A stretch of DNA of 64,000 bases. Origin: UBA3824 sp017541145 (lineage in GTDB: Bacteria; Bacteroidota; Bacteroidia; Bacteroidales; UBA3824). Both the position numbers and the translations under genes were made by a program. The notes below the pieces were generated by a model. That model worked only from the letters and a program-made list of their open reading frames with translations, had not been told where the DNA came from and did no database searches. Location of the stretch: NCBI GenBank assembly GCA_947168365.1, contig CAMVLO010000015.1, positions 1 through 64,000 on the forward strand, given 5' to 3'. Shown here piece by piece: positions 46,133-53,776 of this stretch (positions within the stretch are counted from its first letter, which is position 1; each line of letters opens with the position of its first letter).

Positions 46133-48175
46133 TTAATCAAAACAATAATCCCAAATTTTTACATCCGAAATATAACCTGAGAAAAATTCCCAAGGTTCGC
46201 CGGAAGTACCGATAATGATGTCAGAGGGTTCAACAAAAAGCATCAACGGCAATTCACGATTGAGAACTCCGTCAACATAGATTTTTTCAATCATGCCGTC
46301 AAAAGTAACTTTTATATTGTGCCATTCACCGGCTTGAGGCAGTTTTGAATATCCTAAGTCAACATAACCGTCGCCGTGAGCCATCGCGCCGTAATTACTT
46401 GTACCATAATACAATGCTGCATACGACGACATCAACATATTATCTCTTGATGTCCAAGAAACAAGACATTCGCCCTCCCCTATTTCGGGATTCAATACAT
46501 CAACCGAAACCGTAAACGCACCGTTCCAAGACAATTGTTGCGGAGCTTTTTTGGAAAGTACAATTTTTGAATGACCGTCAAAATATACACAACGTTTGCC
46601 TTTGTAAACAATTACTTTCTGTTTTCCGATAAAATTACCACCCAATGTACCTTTGTTAACAAGACCTTTTACCGTTTTGGCTTTACTGAGATCGAAATCC
46701 ACAAGTAAAGAATTTGTAGAAGCCACAGAATGTTCGTTCATCTGCTTATTTGACGGCAAATCAGGATATTCAAACGTATCGGAATATACGCTCATACGAA
46801 AAACAGCCGGAAAAAGTCCGGTCTTTTCTGTTCCCGTAACGGTAAGTTTTACATAACGGGCTTTTGCAAAATCATCATCAATCATCGGCGAACCGGCACG
46901 TCTGTTTTGTGTACGGTCAGCAAAAATTTTCCAAGTTTTGTTATCGTTGGAAACTTCAATTTTGTACTGATAAAAATATGTAGAATATTCAAAACAAGTT
47001 TCAATACGTTTGATTGTAACTTCCGAACCCATATCATAAGTAATTGACTGTGGATAATTTGCAGTTTTAGCCTTCCACATCGTAGCATTACTATTGTCAG
47101 CGGCAAATTCTGGAAGATACTTAAAATCAATATCTTCGGTATTGAATCTGTTTTTAGAGGCTTTCAAATGATAAAAACTTGTAGCCGTAACAGAAGCCAC
47201 CGGCAAAGGTTTTACATGTTGATTGATTGGAGATTGCAACATCATGTTGACATCAACTTTTTCGATAATTGTGTCAGACAAAAATTTCAAACCGTTGATA
47301 CAAACCTGACGGGTTTCTCCACCCGAAGAGTGCGGGATATCATGACGATGATACACAATATAATATCGGTCTTGAATTTTAATCACAGAATGATGTCCCG
47401 GCGAATCAACTCCAGACTGAGTTTCCAAAATCGGATTGTTAACACCGTAATGAAACGGACCTTCAGGAGAATCTGCCCACGCGTAATGAACGGCGTAACT
47501 ACTTAAACGACAATCACCTGAAGAATACATCAAAATATATTTTCCGTTGCGTTTCAACATATAAGCCGCCTCAAAAACTTTGGGCAATTGCTGCGTCGGG
47601 ATTATTCCGGTCTTGATAATTGTAGTCATATCATCGGGATTGATTTTTGCCCAGCCCAAACCTCCAAACGATGTACACCAAGTTCCGAAATACGAATAAA
47701 CAGAGCCATCGTCATCTACAAAATACTGAGCATCAAGAGCCGGCAAATCTTTTTTGGCAGTTCCAACCGGAATTACTGCATCACCATTATTAATCGGCAC
47801 AAAAGGTCCTAAGGGTGAATCAGATACATATCCGTAAATGTTACAACCGAACTGACAATTCCCCATAAAATAATAATATTTTCCATTGCGGAAAACCACA
47901 TCGGGTGCCCAACAATTTGTAAGACCATCAGGAAGTTTGATATCCAGCTCGTGATTGTACCAATTTTGCAAATCGCGACTCACCCAAACCGTAGGCTCGC
48001 CGGATGCAAGTTTCACGCCGTCGGTAGTGGAATAGATGTAAAAAGTATCTCCAAACTGCTTAATCGTAGGGTCAGCAAAATATCCCGGAAGCAACGGATT
48101 GTTTACCGGAGTTTGAGCCGACAGCATTGAAGAAACTGTCAACAAAAAAATCAAAATCAGGCTTTTGAATTTCAT
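46133..48175 (-). CDS. GH43-family arabinofuranosidase/xylosidase with C-terminal binding domains, exported
   Basis: 680 residues from ATG 48175, set by the signal peptide (KFKSLILIFLLTVSSMLSAQ). The five-bladed GH43 propeller covers about 22-320: catalytic base in GYFADPTIK, the pKa-tuning Asp in DAQYFVDDDG, and the acid Glu in KVFEAAYMLKRNG. A discoidin/F5-8-type-C-like domain (about 330-475, YPQSITYDMGSEVTIKRIE) and a LamG-like domain (about 490-680, WNGAFTVSVDVLNPEIGEGE) follow. It would trim arabinose or xylose side chains from plant polysaccharide and probably works with GH127. No SusC/SusD pair lies next to them. A promoter and paired operator-like repeats precede it. Confidence 0.88.
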   Translation of the reverse strand: MKFKSLILIFLLTVSSMLSAQTPVNNPLLPGYFADPTIKQFGDTFYIYSTTDGVKLASGEPTVWVSRDLQNWYNHELDIKLPDGLTNCWAPDVVFRNGKYYYFMGNCQFGCNIYGYVSDSPLGPFVPINNGDAVIPVGTAKKDLPALDAQYFVDDDGSVYSYFGTWCTSFGGLGWAKINPDDMTTIIKTGIIPTQQLPKVFEAAYMLKRNGKYILMYSSGDCRLSSYAVHYAWADSPEGPFHYGVNNPILETQSGVDSPGHHSVIKIQDRYYIVYHRHDIPHSSGGETRQVCINGLKFLSDTIIEKVDVNMMLQSPINQHVKPLPVASVTATSFYHLKASKNRFNTEDIDFKYLPEFAADNSNATMWKAKTANYPQSITYDMGSEVTIKRIETCFEYSTYFYQYKIEVSNDNKTWKIFADRTQNRRAGSPMIDDDFAKARYVKLTVTGTEKTGLFPAVFRMSVYSDTFEYPDLPSNKQMNEHSVASTNSLLVDFDLSKAKTVKGLVNKGTLGGNFIGKQKVIVYKGKRCVYFDGHSKIVLSKKAPQQLSWNGAFTVSVDVLNPEIGEGECLVSWTSRDNMLMSSYAALYYGTSNYGAMAHGDGYVDLGYSKLPQAGEWHNIKVTFDGMIEKIYVDGVLNRELPLMLFVEPSDIIIGTSGEPWEFFSGYISDVKIWDYCFD

Positions 48176-48211
48176 ACTATTTCTTATCAGTAAAACAATA
48201 TGCAATTTTAA

Positions 48212-48219
48212 CAAAGTTA
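48212..48219 (-). promoter_or_regulatory. -7 box of the GH43-GH127 operon
   Basis: TAACTTTG on the minus strand (48219-48212), 37 bp before the GH43 start. The only upstream TTTG is 25 bp away, which suggests a weak promoter needing an activator. Confidence 0.6.
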
Positions 48220-48258
48220 TCAATAAAAAGATAATAAAATCGTACAAAATATGAGCAA

Positions 48259-48292
48259 CTTGGACGATTTTACTACATCTTGGACGATTTTA
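48259..48292. promoter_or_regulatory. Direct-repeat operator upstream of the GH43 promoter
   Basis: CTTGGACGATTTTA occurs at 48259-48272 and again at 48279-48292, a 20-bp period. A related ACGATTTTA lies inverted at 48235-48243. Two direct repeats about two helical turns apart just upstream of a weak promoter are typical of AraC-type activator sites, including hybrid two-component regulators of polysaccharide operons. Confidence 0.6.
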
Positions 48293-48451
48293 TGGTTTTG
48301 AATAAAAGTTGCAACTTCGAAGAATATTAATAAAAGTTAAAAAAATAACTAAATATTTGTTGTGTTTTAGAAAATTAATTACTAAATTGCGACACAAAAA
48401 TAAAACAATACACATACTCTAAATAATTAATTTACATACTATTTTTTAACT

Positions 48452-48853
48452 ATGAAAACAATCAAAAACATTTTGATAGTTTTATCAGCGACGTTATTTG
48501 GTATAAGTCTTCAAGATTGCAACGGTCTATCCGCAAGCGCATTAACAGACACATTAAATTCACGCTGTCCGACCGAATTGGGCAAAGGCGTAATAATGCA
48601 AAGTGTTGAAACAGAACTTAATAGCATTGTTTGCAATGTAAAAGTAGAAGGTTCGCTCGATGCGCTGAAAACGATGCAAGAAGAAGTAAAAAGTGCTTAT
48701 ATCCAATCTCTAAAAATTCAGGCTCAAAGCGATAATGCAACTAAACATCTTCTTGAGATGTTGGAAAATTCAGGAACACTTTTGGTTTACCGTTACGAAG
48801 ATTCAAATGGTAAAAAATTTGAAACCGTAGTAACCGACGCCGACCTCAAATAA
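48452..48853 (+). CDS. Small exported protein of unknown function
   Basis: 133 residues with an N-terminal signal-like segment (KTIKNILIVLSATLFGISLQ). LQDC is a poor lipobox, so a lipoprotein is possible but unlikely. The mature part is helical and acidic, with a segment CPTELGKGVIMQSVETELNS and a strand-rich end (GTLLVYRYEDSNGKKFETVV). I recognise no family. It is monocistronic, divergent from the GH43 gene across 276 bp that hold the operator repeats, so it could share that regulator. A strong hairpin follows. Confidence 0.6.
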   Translation: MKTIKNILIVLSATLFGISLQDCNGLSASALTDTLNSRCPTELGKGVIMQSVETELNSIVCNVKVEGSLDALKTMQEEVKSAYIQSLKIQAQSDNATKHLLEMLENSGTLLVYRYEDSNGKKFETVVTDADLK

Positions 48854-48860
48854 CCCGAAA

Positions 48861-48897
48861 AATTTCAACTGGTAAAAAATTGTTACCAGTTGAAATT
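48861..48897 (+). terminator. Terminator after the small exported protein gene
   Basis: A perfect 15-bp stem, AATTTCAACTGGTAA (48861-48875) with TTACCAGTTGAAATT (48883-48897), then TCTTG. Confidence 0.8.
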
Positions 48898-49045
48898 TCT
48901 TGCTCCTGATGGGAAAAAAGATTTTGCTTCTTCGGTAAATATCATTCTAAAAAAAATTACGGTCCATATTTTATCATAAAACATATATACGAAAAAAAGA
49001 TTCTTAAATACGCAACTTCCATTAAATCTAAAAGATTTTTAACAC

Positions 49046-49085
49046 AAAAACTCCCACTCTCAGTAAAAAATCTGAAAATGGGAGT
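49046..49085 (-). terminator. Terminator of sodB
   Basis: On the minus strand ACTCCCATTTTCAG pairs with CTGAGAGTGGGAG, with one A-G bulge region, followed by five T. Confidence 0.75.
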
Positions 49086-49107
49086 AATAAAATTCGTTCC
49101 TAAGGAA

Positions 49108-49686
49108 TTAGCCTAATCTCTTGTTGATTTCGTTCCAATTGATTATCGTCCAAAACTTTTCGATGTATTCTGCTCTACGGTTTTGATAATCAAGATAATA
49201 AGCATGTTCCCAAACGTCAATTGTCAACAACGGGATGTTGCCTCTCGTAACCGGATTTTGAGCGTTTTGCTCCTGCGAAATTTCAAGTTTACCGTCTGAT
49301 TTCAATGATAACCAAACCCAACCCGAACCGAAAAGTCCGACACTCTTTTTGGTAAACTCGTCTTTGAAATTTTCAAAATTTCCAAAATCTCGGTTGATCA
49401 ATTCCAAAATTTTGCCTAACGGTTTGTTGTCCTCAGACGATTTCTGAAACTGCAAAAAGTACAAATTGTGATTGAGAATTTGTCCGGCATTATTAAAAAT
49501 TGCACCGGATGCTTTTGATACAATTTCTTCCAATGTGTTATCTTTCAACTCACTATCTTTCAATAAATTATTGAGATTGTTAACGTAAGTTTGAAGATGT
49601 TTTCCATGATGAAAACTGATAGTTTGAGCACTGATAACGGGTGCTAAATCCTCGTTGGAATACGGTAATGTGATTAATGTAAACAT
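49108..49686 (-). CDS. sodB: Superoxide dismutase, Fe/Mn family
   Basis: 192 residues from ATG 49686 (MFTLITLPYSNEDLAPVIS), the normal family start. The longer frame to 49749 would cover the promoter. Metal ligands are His in TISFHHGKH, His in QILNHNLYF, and Asp and His in DVWEHAYYLDYQN. The outer-sphere Gln comes from NNAGQ in the N-terminal half, as in iron and cambialistic enzymes of anaerobes such as Porphyromonas. It converts superoxide to peroxide and oxygen in the cytoplasm. It stands alone between a promoter and a terminator, next to the left repeat of the defence island. Confidence 0.95.
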   Translation of the reverse strand: MFTLITLPYSNEDLAPVISAQTISFHHGKHLQTYVNNLNNLLKDSELKDNTLEEIVSKASGAIFNNAGQILNHNLYFLQFQKSSEDNKPLGKILELINRDFGNFENFKDEFTKKSVGLFGSGWVWLSLKSDGKLEISQEQNAQNPVTRGNIPLLTIDVWEHAYYLDYQNRRAEYIEKFWTIINWNEINKRLG

Positions 49687-49712
49687 AATGATTATTGTTT
49701 TTTGATTTGGCT

Positions 49713-49720
49713 CAAATCTA
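49713..49720 (-). promoter_or_regulatory. -7 box of sodB
   Basis: TAGATTTG on the minus strand (49720-49713), with a TTGG element about 14 bp further upstream. It supports ATG 49686 as the start. Confidence 0.6.
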
Positions 49721-49775
49721 TAAATTCTTTTCCAAGGAAACAAGTACATTTTATGTTTTTAATTTTTGTTACAAG

Positions 49776-49805
49776 ATTTTAAGAAGTTGAAGAAAAATTT
49801 GCAGA
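49776..49805 (+). repeat. Left 30-bp direct repeat bounding the R-M island
   Basis: ATTTTAAGA, one variable base (A here), then GTTGAAGAAAAATTTGCAGA. The same 30 bases recur at 61740-61769 with a T at the variable place. It lies between the sodB promoter and the last gene of the island, so the two copies bracket all island genes and nothing else. Confidence 0.85.
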
Positions 49806-49933
49806 TTTAACATAATCGATTTTAATAACATTTAATTGAGTATTACACCAAAAATATCGCGATATTACTTCAGAAACGCCTTTTTTTGCCAAAACGGAAG
49901 TAAAATCGCCACTTAAACATTAAAAAGCACATC

Positions 49934-50629
49934 CTACACCATCATCTTTTCCAATTTGTTTTTCCATTTTTCCCAATGGGGCATCTCTTTGGTGAGTAGG
50001 GCGTAGAAATCTGTGTTGTGGTTGCGGAAGATGAGGTGACACATTTCGTGAGTTATCACATACTCTATGCAACAGCGTGAGGCACATATCAAACGTGGGT
50101 TCAGGTAGATGTGCCCGTCGGAGGTGCAATATCCCCAACGCTTGTCCATCTTTCTGATAGTGAGGGATTGCGGCTTGGCTCCGTATGCCGAAAACTGTTC
50201 TATTATCGGCTTGGCGTATTCTGCAAACTTGATTTTTGCACGCTCTCTGTACCACTTTTGCAACACTGCACCCGCGTTTTGCTTGTTGCGGCACTCTATT
50301 TCCAATATGTTGTTTTGATAGTGCACAGTGTCGGTATCGCTCTCCTTGACCCTGAGCATATATTGCCGCCCTAAATATAAATGCGATTCGCCGCTGACAT
50401 ACTTGCGCTCGGTGGCAGGTGTGCCAAATGACTCAAAATAGCGTTTTTGCCGCAATATCCAATTGGCACGTTTGTGAACCTTCTGACGCAACTGCTCAAT
50501 TGTGGCAGAGTACGGGGCTTTCAATAGCACTGTCTTATCAGGATTAACACAGATGACAAGCGCCCTGCGTTGTTCAAACTCTATGTCGTAATTGATTTCG
50601 GTAGCACCGTACAATATGCTGTCTTTCAT
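49934..50629 (-). CDS. YgjP/DUF45-type zinc metallopeptidase in the R-M operon
   Basis: 231 residues from ATG 50629, which shares an A with the hsdR stop (TAATG). An ATG at 50641 would add four residues. An N-terminal strand-rich part precedes the zinc site HEMCHLIFRNHNTDFY (about 193-208), preceded by KRWGYCTSDGHIYLNP, both DUF45/YgjP hallmarks. Relatives (SprT/WLM clan) act in DNA-protein crosslink or general proteolysis, and genes of this family commonly ride with type I restriction hsdR genes. The exact role there is unknown; processing of HsdR is one guess. Confidence 0.87.
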   Translation of the reverse strand: MKDSILYGATEINYDIEFEQRRALVICVNPDKTVLLKAPYSATIEQLRQKVHKRANWILRQKRYFESFGTPATERKYVSGESHLYLGRQYMLRVKESDTDTVHYQNNILEIECRNKQNAGAVLQKWYRERAKIKFAEYAKPIIEQFSAYGAKPQSLTIRKMDKRWGYCTSDGHIYLNPRLICASRCCIEYVITHEMCHLIFRNHNTDFYALLTKEMPHWEKWKNKLEKMMV

Positions 50630-53600
50630 TATTTTATCCATATTTTTGCAACTTCAACACCTCCGTCAATTATAACATCCATATCGTTGAAAGAAAAATC
50701 AACACTGTATTTGCGCTTGATATTGTCGATTAGTTCGTCTTCTAACTTTATTTTCATCTTGCCGATAGTGTCGCTTTTTGATTGCCAATCCACCAACACG
50801 GCACCGTCAACAATCACAATGGAGCGGATGATTGAATCAAAGGCTTTTGTGGTGGCAAGCGCCATTTCTTTTACGGGCATATCGGGGAAAATCCGCTTGT
50901 AGGTTTCGAGGGCTATGCCGTAATAGGCTTTTGCGGCGTTGTTATGTTCGAGTTCGGCAGGCAGTTCGCTGTCGGTGTGATTGAGTACGTCATCCTTGTA
51001 TTGCTTCATTTTTTCAAGATACTCGTTGTCGTTGAGACGCCCCTGCTCATAGGCAAGGATGGTTTCGTTTATCAACTGCGAAAACTTTTTGTAAAACGCA
51101 GGGTCAGAATCCATATTCTCCTTGATAAACTTGGCTGTACGGGTGGCTATGGTGTCGGCTTTGGCGGCTGTGCCTGTTATGCTGTCAACCTCTTTTTGAA
51201 AATTCTCGGTGTCAAAGATGTTTACCAAATTGGTAATGATTCGCACCTCGTCGCTCTCTACGTGGCGGTTGATGAGTTTTTCGATTCTTGCCTCGTATTT
51301 TTTGTAGTCAATAGTGTCGGAATATCTAAGTTGCACCGATGTGCGCAGTTTGCAAAACATTTTTAAGTCCTCTTTGTATCGGGCGATGGTTTCGTCGTCG
51401 GTATTGTCGTAAAATTCTTTGGTGGACAATGCCAATTGCAAAACTGACGAAAACGCAGTAAGACGATCGTAAAACTCGTGCCTGATGTCATCTAAGCGCA
51501 ACAACTGAGCGTAAGCCTCCAAATCGCGCTTGTTGGGTATGGTCTTGAAAATATCCCAAAGGTCGGAATGTTTTTGCGGCAGTTGGGATATTTTGTCGCT
51601 TACAGGTATCAATGTTTCGTGGAATATCTCGCGGTCTTCTTCGTCGTATTCGGAATAGATGCTCAACGCGCTGTCTAATTCTGCCAAAACTCCGTAATAA
51701 TCAATTATGTAACCATAATCCTTGCCGTCGCAGTTGCGGTTGACTCGGGCTACTGCCTGCAACAATGTGTGGCCTGTAAGACTACGGTCGAGATACATCA
51801 CGGTTACTTTCGGCTCGTCGAATCCTGTGAGAAGTTTGTCAACCACTATCATAATCTCGGGTTCGTCCTGATGCTTGAACCTCGAAATCAGGTTTTCTTG
51901 GTATTTGTGGGGCGTTGCGTGTTCGTCCATCATACGCTGCCAAAATATTTTCACCTCCTCCTGAATGCCGCCAAATGATGAATCTTCACCCTCGCGCTCG
52001 TCGGGAGGAGTTATCAAAACTGCCGACGATACTTTTCCTATCTCGTCCAAAAACTTTTTGTAGAGAATGGCGATGCGTTTTTTAGGCGTTACGAGCATAG
52101 CCTTGAATCCTGTATTTTTCCAATTCTCAACAAAATGATCGGAAATGTCGGTTGCTATTGAATAAATTCGCTGTTCGGTTTGGTTGATGACTCCTGTGCG
52201 CGAGAATTTCTTTTTGAGGTCGGTGGACTGCATTTCGGTGAGACCTTCGCAGGCACGGTTGAAGAAATTGTCGATAGGTCCTTCGCTAACATACTGAGGC
52301 ACAATGCGTCCTTCATAGAGCAACGGCACTACGGCGTGGTCTTCCACGGCTTGTTTTACTGTATATACGGGCTTAATGATGCCGCCGAAAGTACGTGCGG
52401 TGTTTTTGTCTTTCCTCATCAGAGGCGTACCTGTAAACGCTATTTTGCAGGCGTTGGGCAATACACGGGTCATCTGCGCCGCCATATCCTTGTACTGACT
52501 TCGGTGCGCCTCGTCGATAAGTACGAAAATGTCAGGATTGGCGATAGGCTGCTTGATTTTTTTGATTGCCGTTGCAAACTTGTTGATTATGGTGGTGATT
52601 ACAGGAATGTTGCTGTTTTCCAACAGTTCTGCAAGACCTCTGCCCGTGGTGGCATTCTCCACCTCCTTGCCGCATTTGCGGAATGTTTTTGTGATTTGGG
52701 AGTCGAGGTCGGTGCGGTCGGTTACTAATACGATGCGCGGATTTAGCACCACTGTGGCTATTTTCTGCGCCAACATCACCATTGTGAGCGATTTGCCGCT
52801 GCCCTGAGTGTGCCACACAACTCCTCCGTTGCGCCTGCCGGCTTCGATAGGTTTTATGCGCTCGATAGTTTGGTTGACAGTGAAATACTGCTGATAACGG
52901 GCTATTTTTTTGATGCCCGCGTCATAGATTGTAAAGTGGAATATCAGTTCCAACAACCGTTCGGGACGGCACAGATTGTAGATGTATTCGTCTTGCGGCG
53001 TGGGTATGCGTTCTTCTTCGCTATCTTTGTTTACAAGGTTGTGCAATCGGGTCTGATAATCTTTTTTGATGTCATTGTTGATAAACATCTCATTCCATTT
53101 GCACCAGAATTTTGGTGCAGCCCCCGTGGTGGCGTAACTGCCGAAACTATTGCCGACAGCCAAAAGCAACGCGCTGTACACATAGAGTCCCCTAATGCCG
53201 TCGTCCTGCTGATTGCGAAGGTGCTGAGATATAGCCTGCTCTTCCGCGCCCTTGATGTCGGGACGTTTGCACTCTATTACCACAAGCGGAATGCCGTTAA
53301 CAAAAAGCACTATGTCGGGGCGGTAAGTATCCGACGACCCTGTGCGGGTAACGGCAAACTCTTTGGTAACGTGATAAACATTTTTTTCGGGATTAGTCCA
53401 GTTGATATAGCGCATAGTAAAGGTTTTCTTGTCGCCGTCAACGCTCTGCTCAAACGCCTTGCCGAGCGTTAGCATATTGTAAACGGCTTCGTTGCCGCTG
53501 ATATAACCGTCTTCCATTGGAATGTTGCGCATAGCAACCACACCGTTTTCGATGTTTTGCTCCGAAAAACGTTCTTCTTTTCGGTTGCCTATATGGATAG

Positions 53601-53775
53601 AATTGAGTTCGCGCAGTTGCCGCCTAAGCACATCTTCAAGCAACACGTTAGACATCTTGCCGCCACGCATCGACAATGCTTCTTCCGGCGAAATGTATTT
53701 GTAGCCCAACTTTTTAAGAAGGTCCACCGCCGGAATAAGACTTATGTCGTTTTCGTTGAATGATATTCTGTCCAT
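50629..53775 (-). CDS. hsdR: Type I restriction enzyme, R subunit
   Basis: 1048 residues from ATG 53775 (MDRISFNENDISLIP), one base after the stop of the KAP gene; the longer frame to 53814 would overlap that gene. The N-terminal nuclease has PDIVLFVNGIPLVVIECKRP (Asp...Glu-x-Lys, about 165-184). Motor motifs include WHTQGSGKSLTMVMLA (Walker A, about 320) and LIDEAHRSQ (DEAH, about 423), then HQDEPEIMIVVDKLLTGFDEP and QAVARVNRN (motif VI). It pulls DNA toward the bound HsdMS complex and cuts at collision. All catalytic motifs appear intact. Confidence 0.95.
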   Translation of the reverse strand: MDRISFNENDISLIPAVDLLKKLGYKYISPEEALSMRGGKMSNVLLEDVLRRQLRELNSIHIGNRKEERFSEQNIENGVVAMRNIPMEDGYISGNEAVYNMLTLGKAFEQSVDGDKKTFTMRYINWTNPEKNVYHVTKEFAVTRTGSSDTYRPDIVLFVNGIPLVVIECKRPDIKGAEEQAISQHLRNQQDDGIRGLYVYSALLLAVGNSFGSYATTGAAPKFWCKWNEMFINNDIKKDYQTRLHNLVNKDSEEERIPTPQDEYIYNLCRPERLLELIFHFTIYDAGIKKIARYQQYFTVNQTIERIKPIEAGRRNGGVVWHTQGSGKSLTMVMLAQKIATVVLNPRIVLVTDRTDLDSQITKTFRKCGKEVENATTGRGLAELLENSNIPVITTIINKFATAIKKIKQPIANPDIFVLIDEAHRSQYKDMAAQMTRVLPNACKIAFTGTPLMRKDKNTARTFGGIIKPVYTVKQAVEDHAVVPLLYEGRIVPQYVSEGPIDNFFNRACEGLTEMQSTDLKKKFSRTGVINQTEQRIYSIATDISDHFVENWKNTGFKAMLVTPKKRIAILYKKFLDEIGKVSSAVLITPPDEREGEDSSFGGIQEEVKIFWQRMMDEHATPHKYQENLISRFKHQDEPEIMIVVDKLLTGFDEPKVTVMYLDRSLTGHTLLQAVARVNRNCDGKDYGYIIDYYGVLAELDSALSIYSEYDEEDREIFHETLIPVSDKISQLPQKHSDLWDIFKTIPNKRDLEAYAQLLRLDDIRHEFYDRLTAFSSVLQLALSTKEFYDNTDDETIARYKEDLKMFCKLRTSVQLRYSDTIDYKKYEARIEKLINRHVESDEVRIITNLVNIFDTENFQKEVDSITGTAAKADTIATRTAKFIKENMDSDPAFYKKFSQLINETILAYEQGRLNDNEYLEKMKQYKDDVLNHTDSELPAELEHNNAAKAYYGIALETYKRIFPDMPVKEMALATTKAFDSIIRSIVIVDGAVLVDWQSKSDTIGKMKIKLEDELIDNIKRKYSVDFSFNDMDVIIDGGVEVAKIWIK

Positions 53776-53776
53776 A

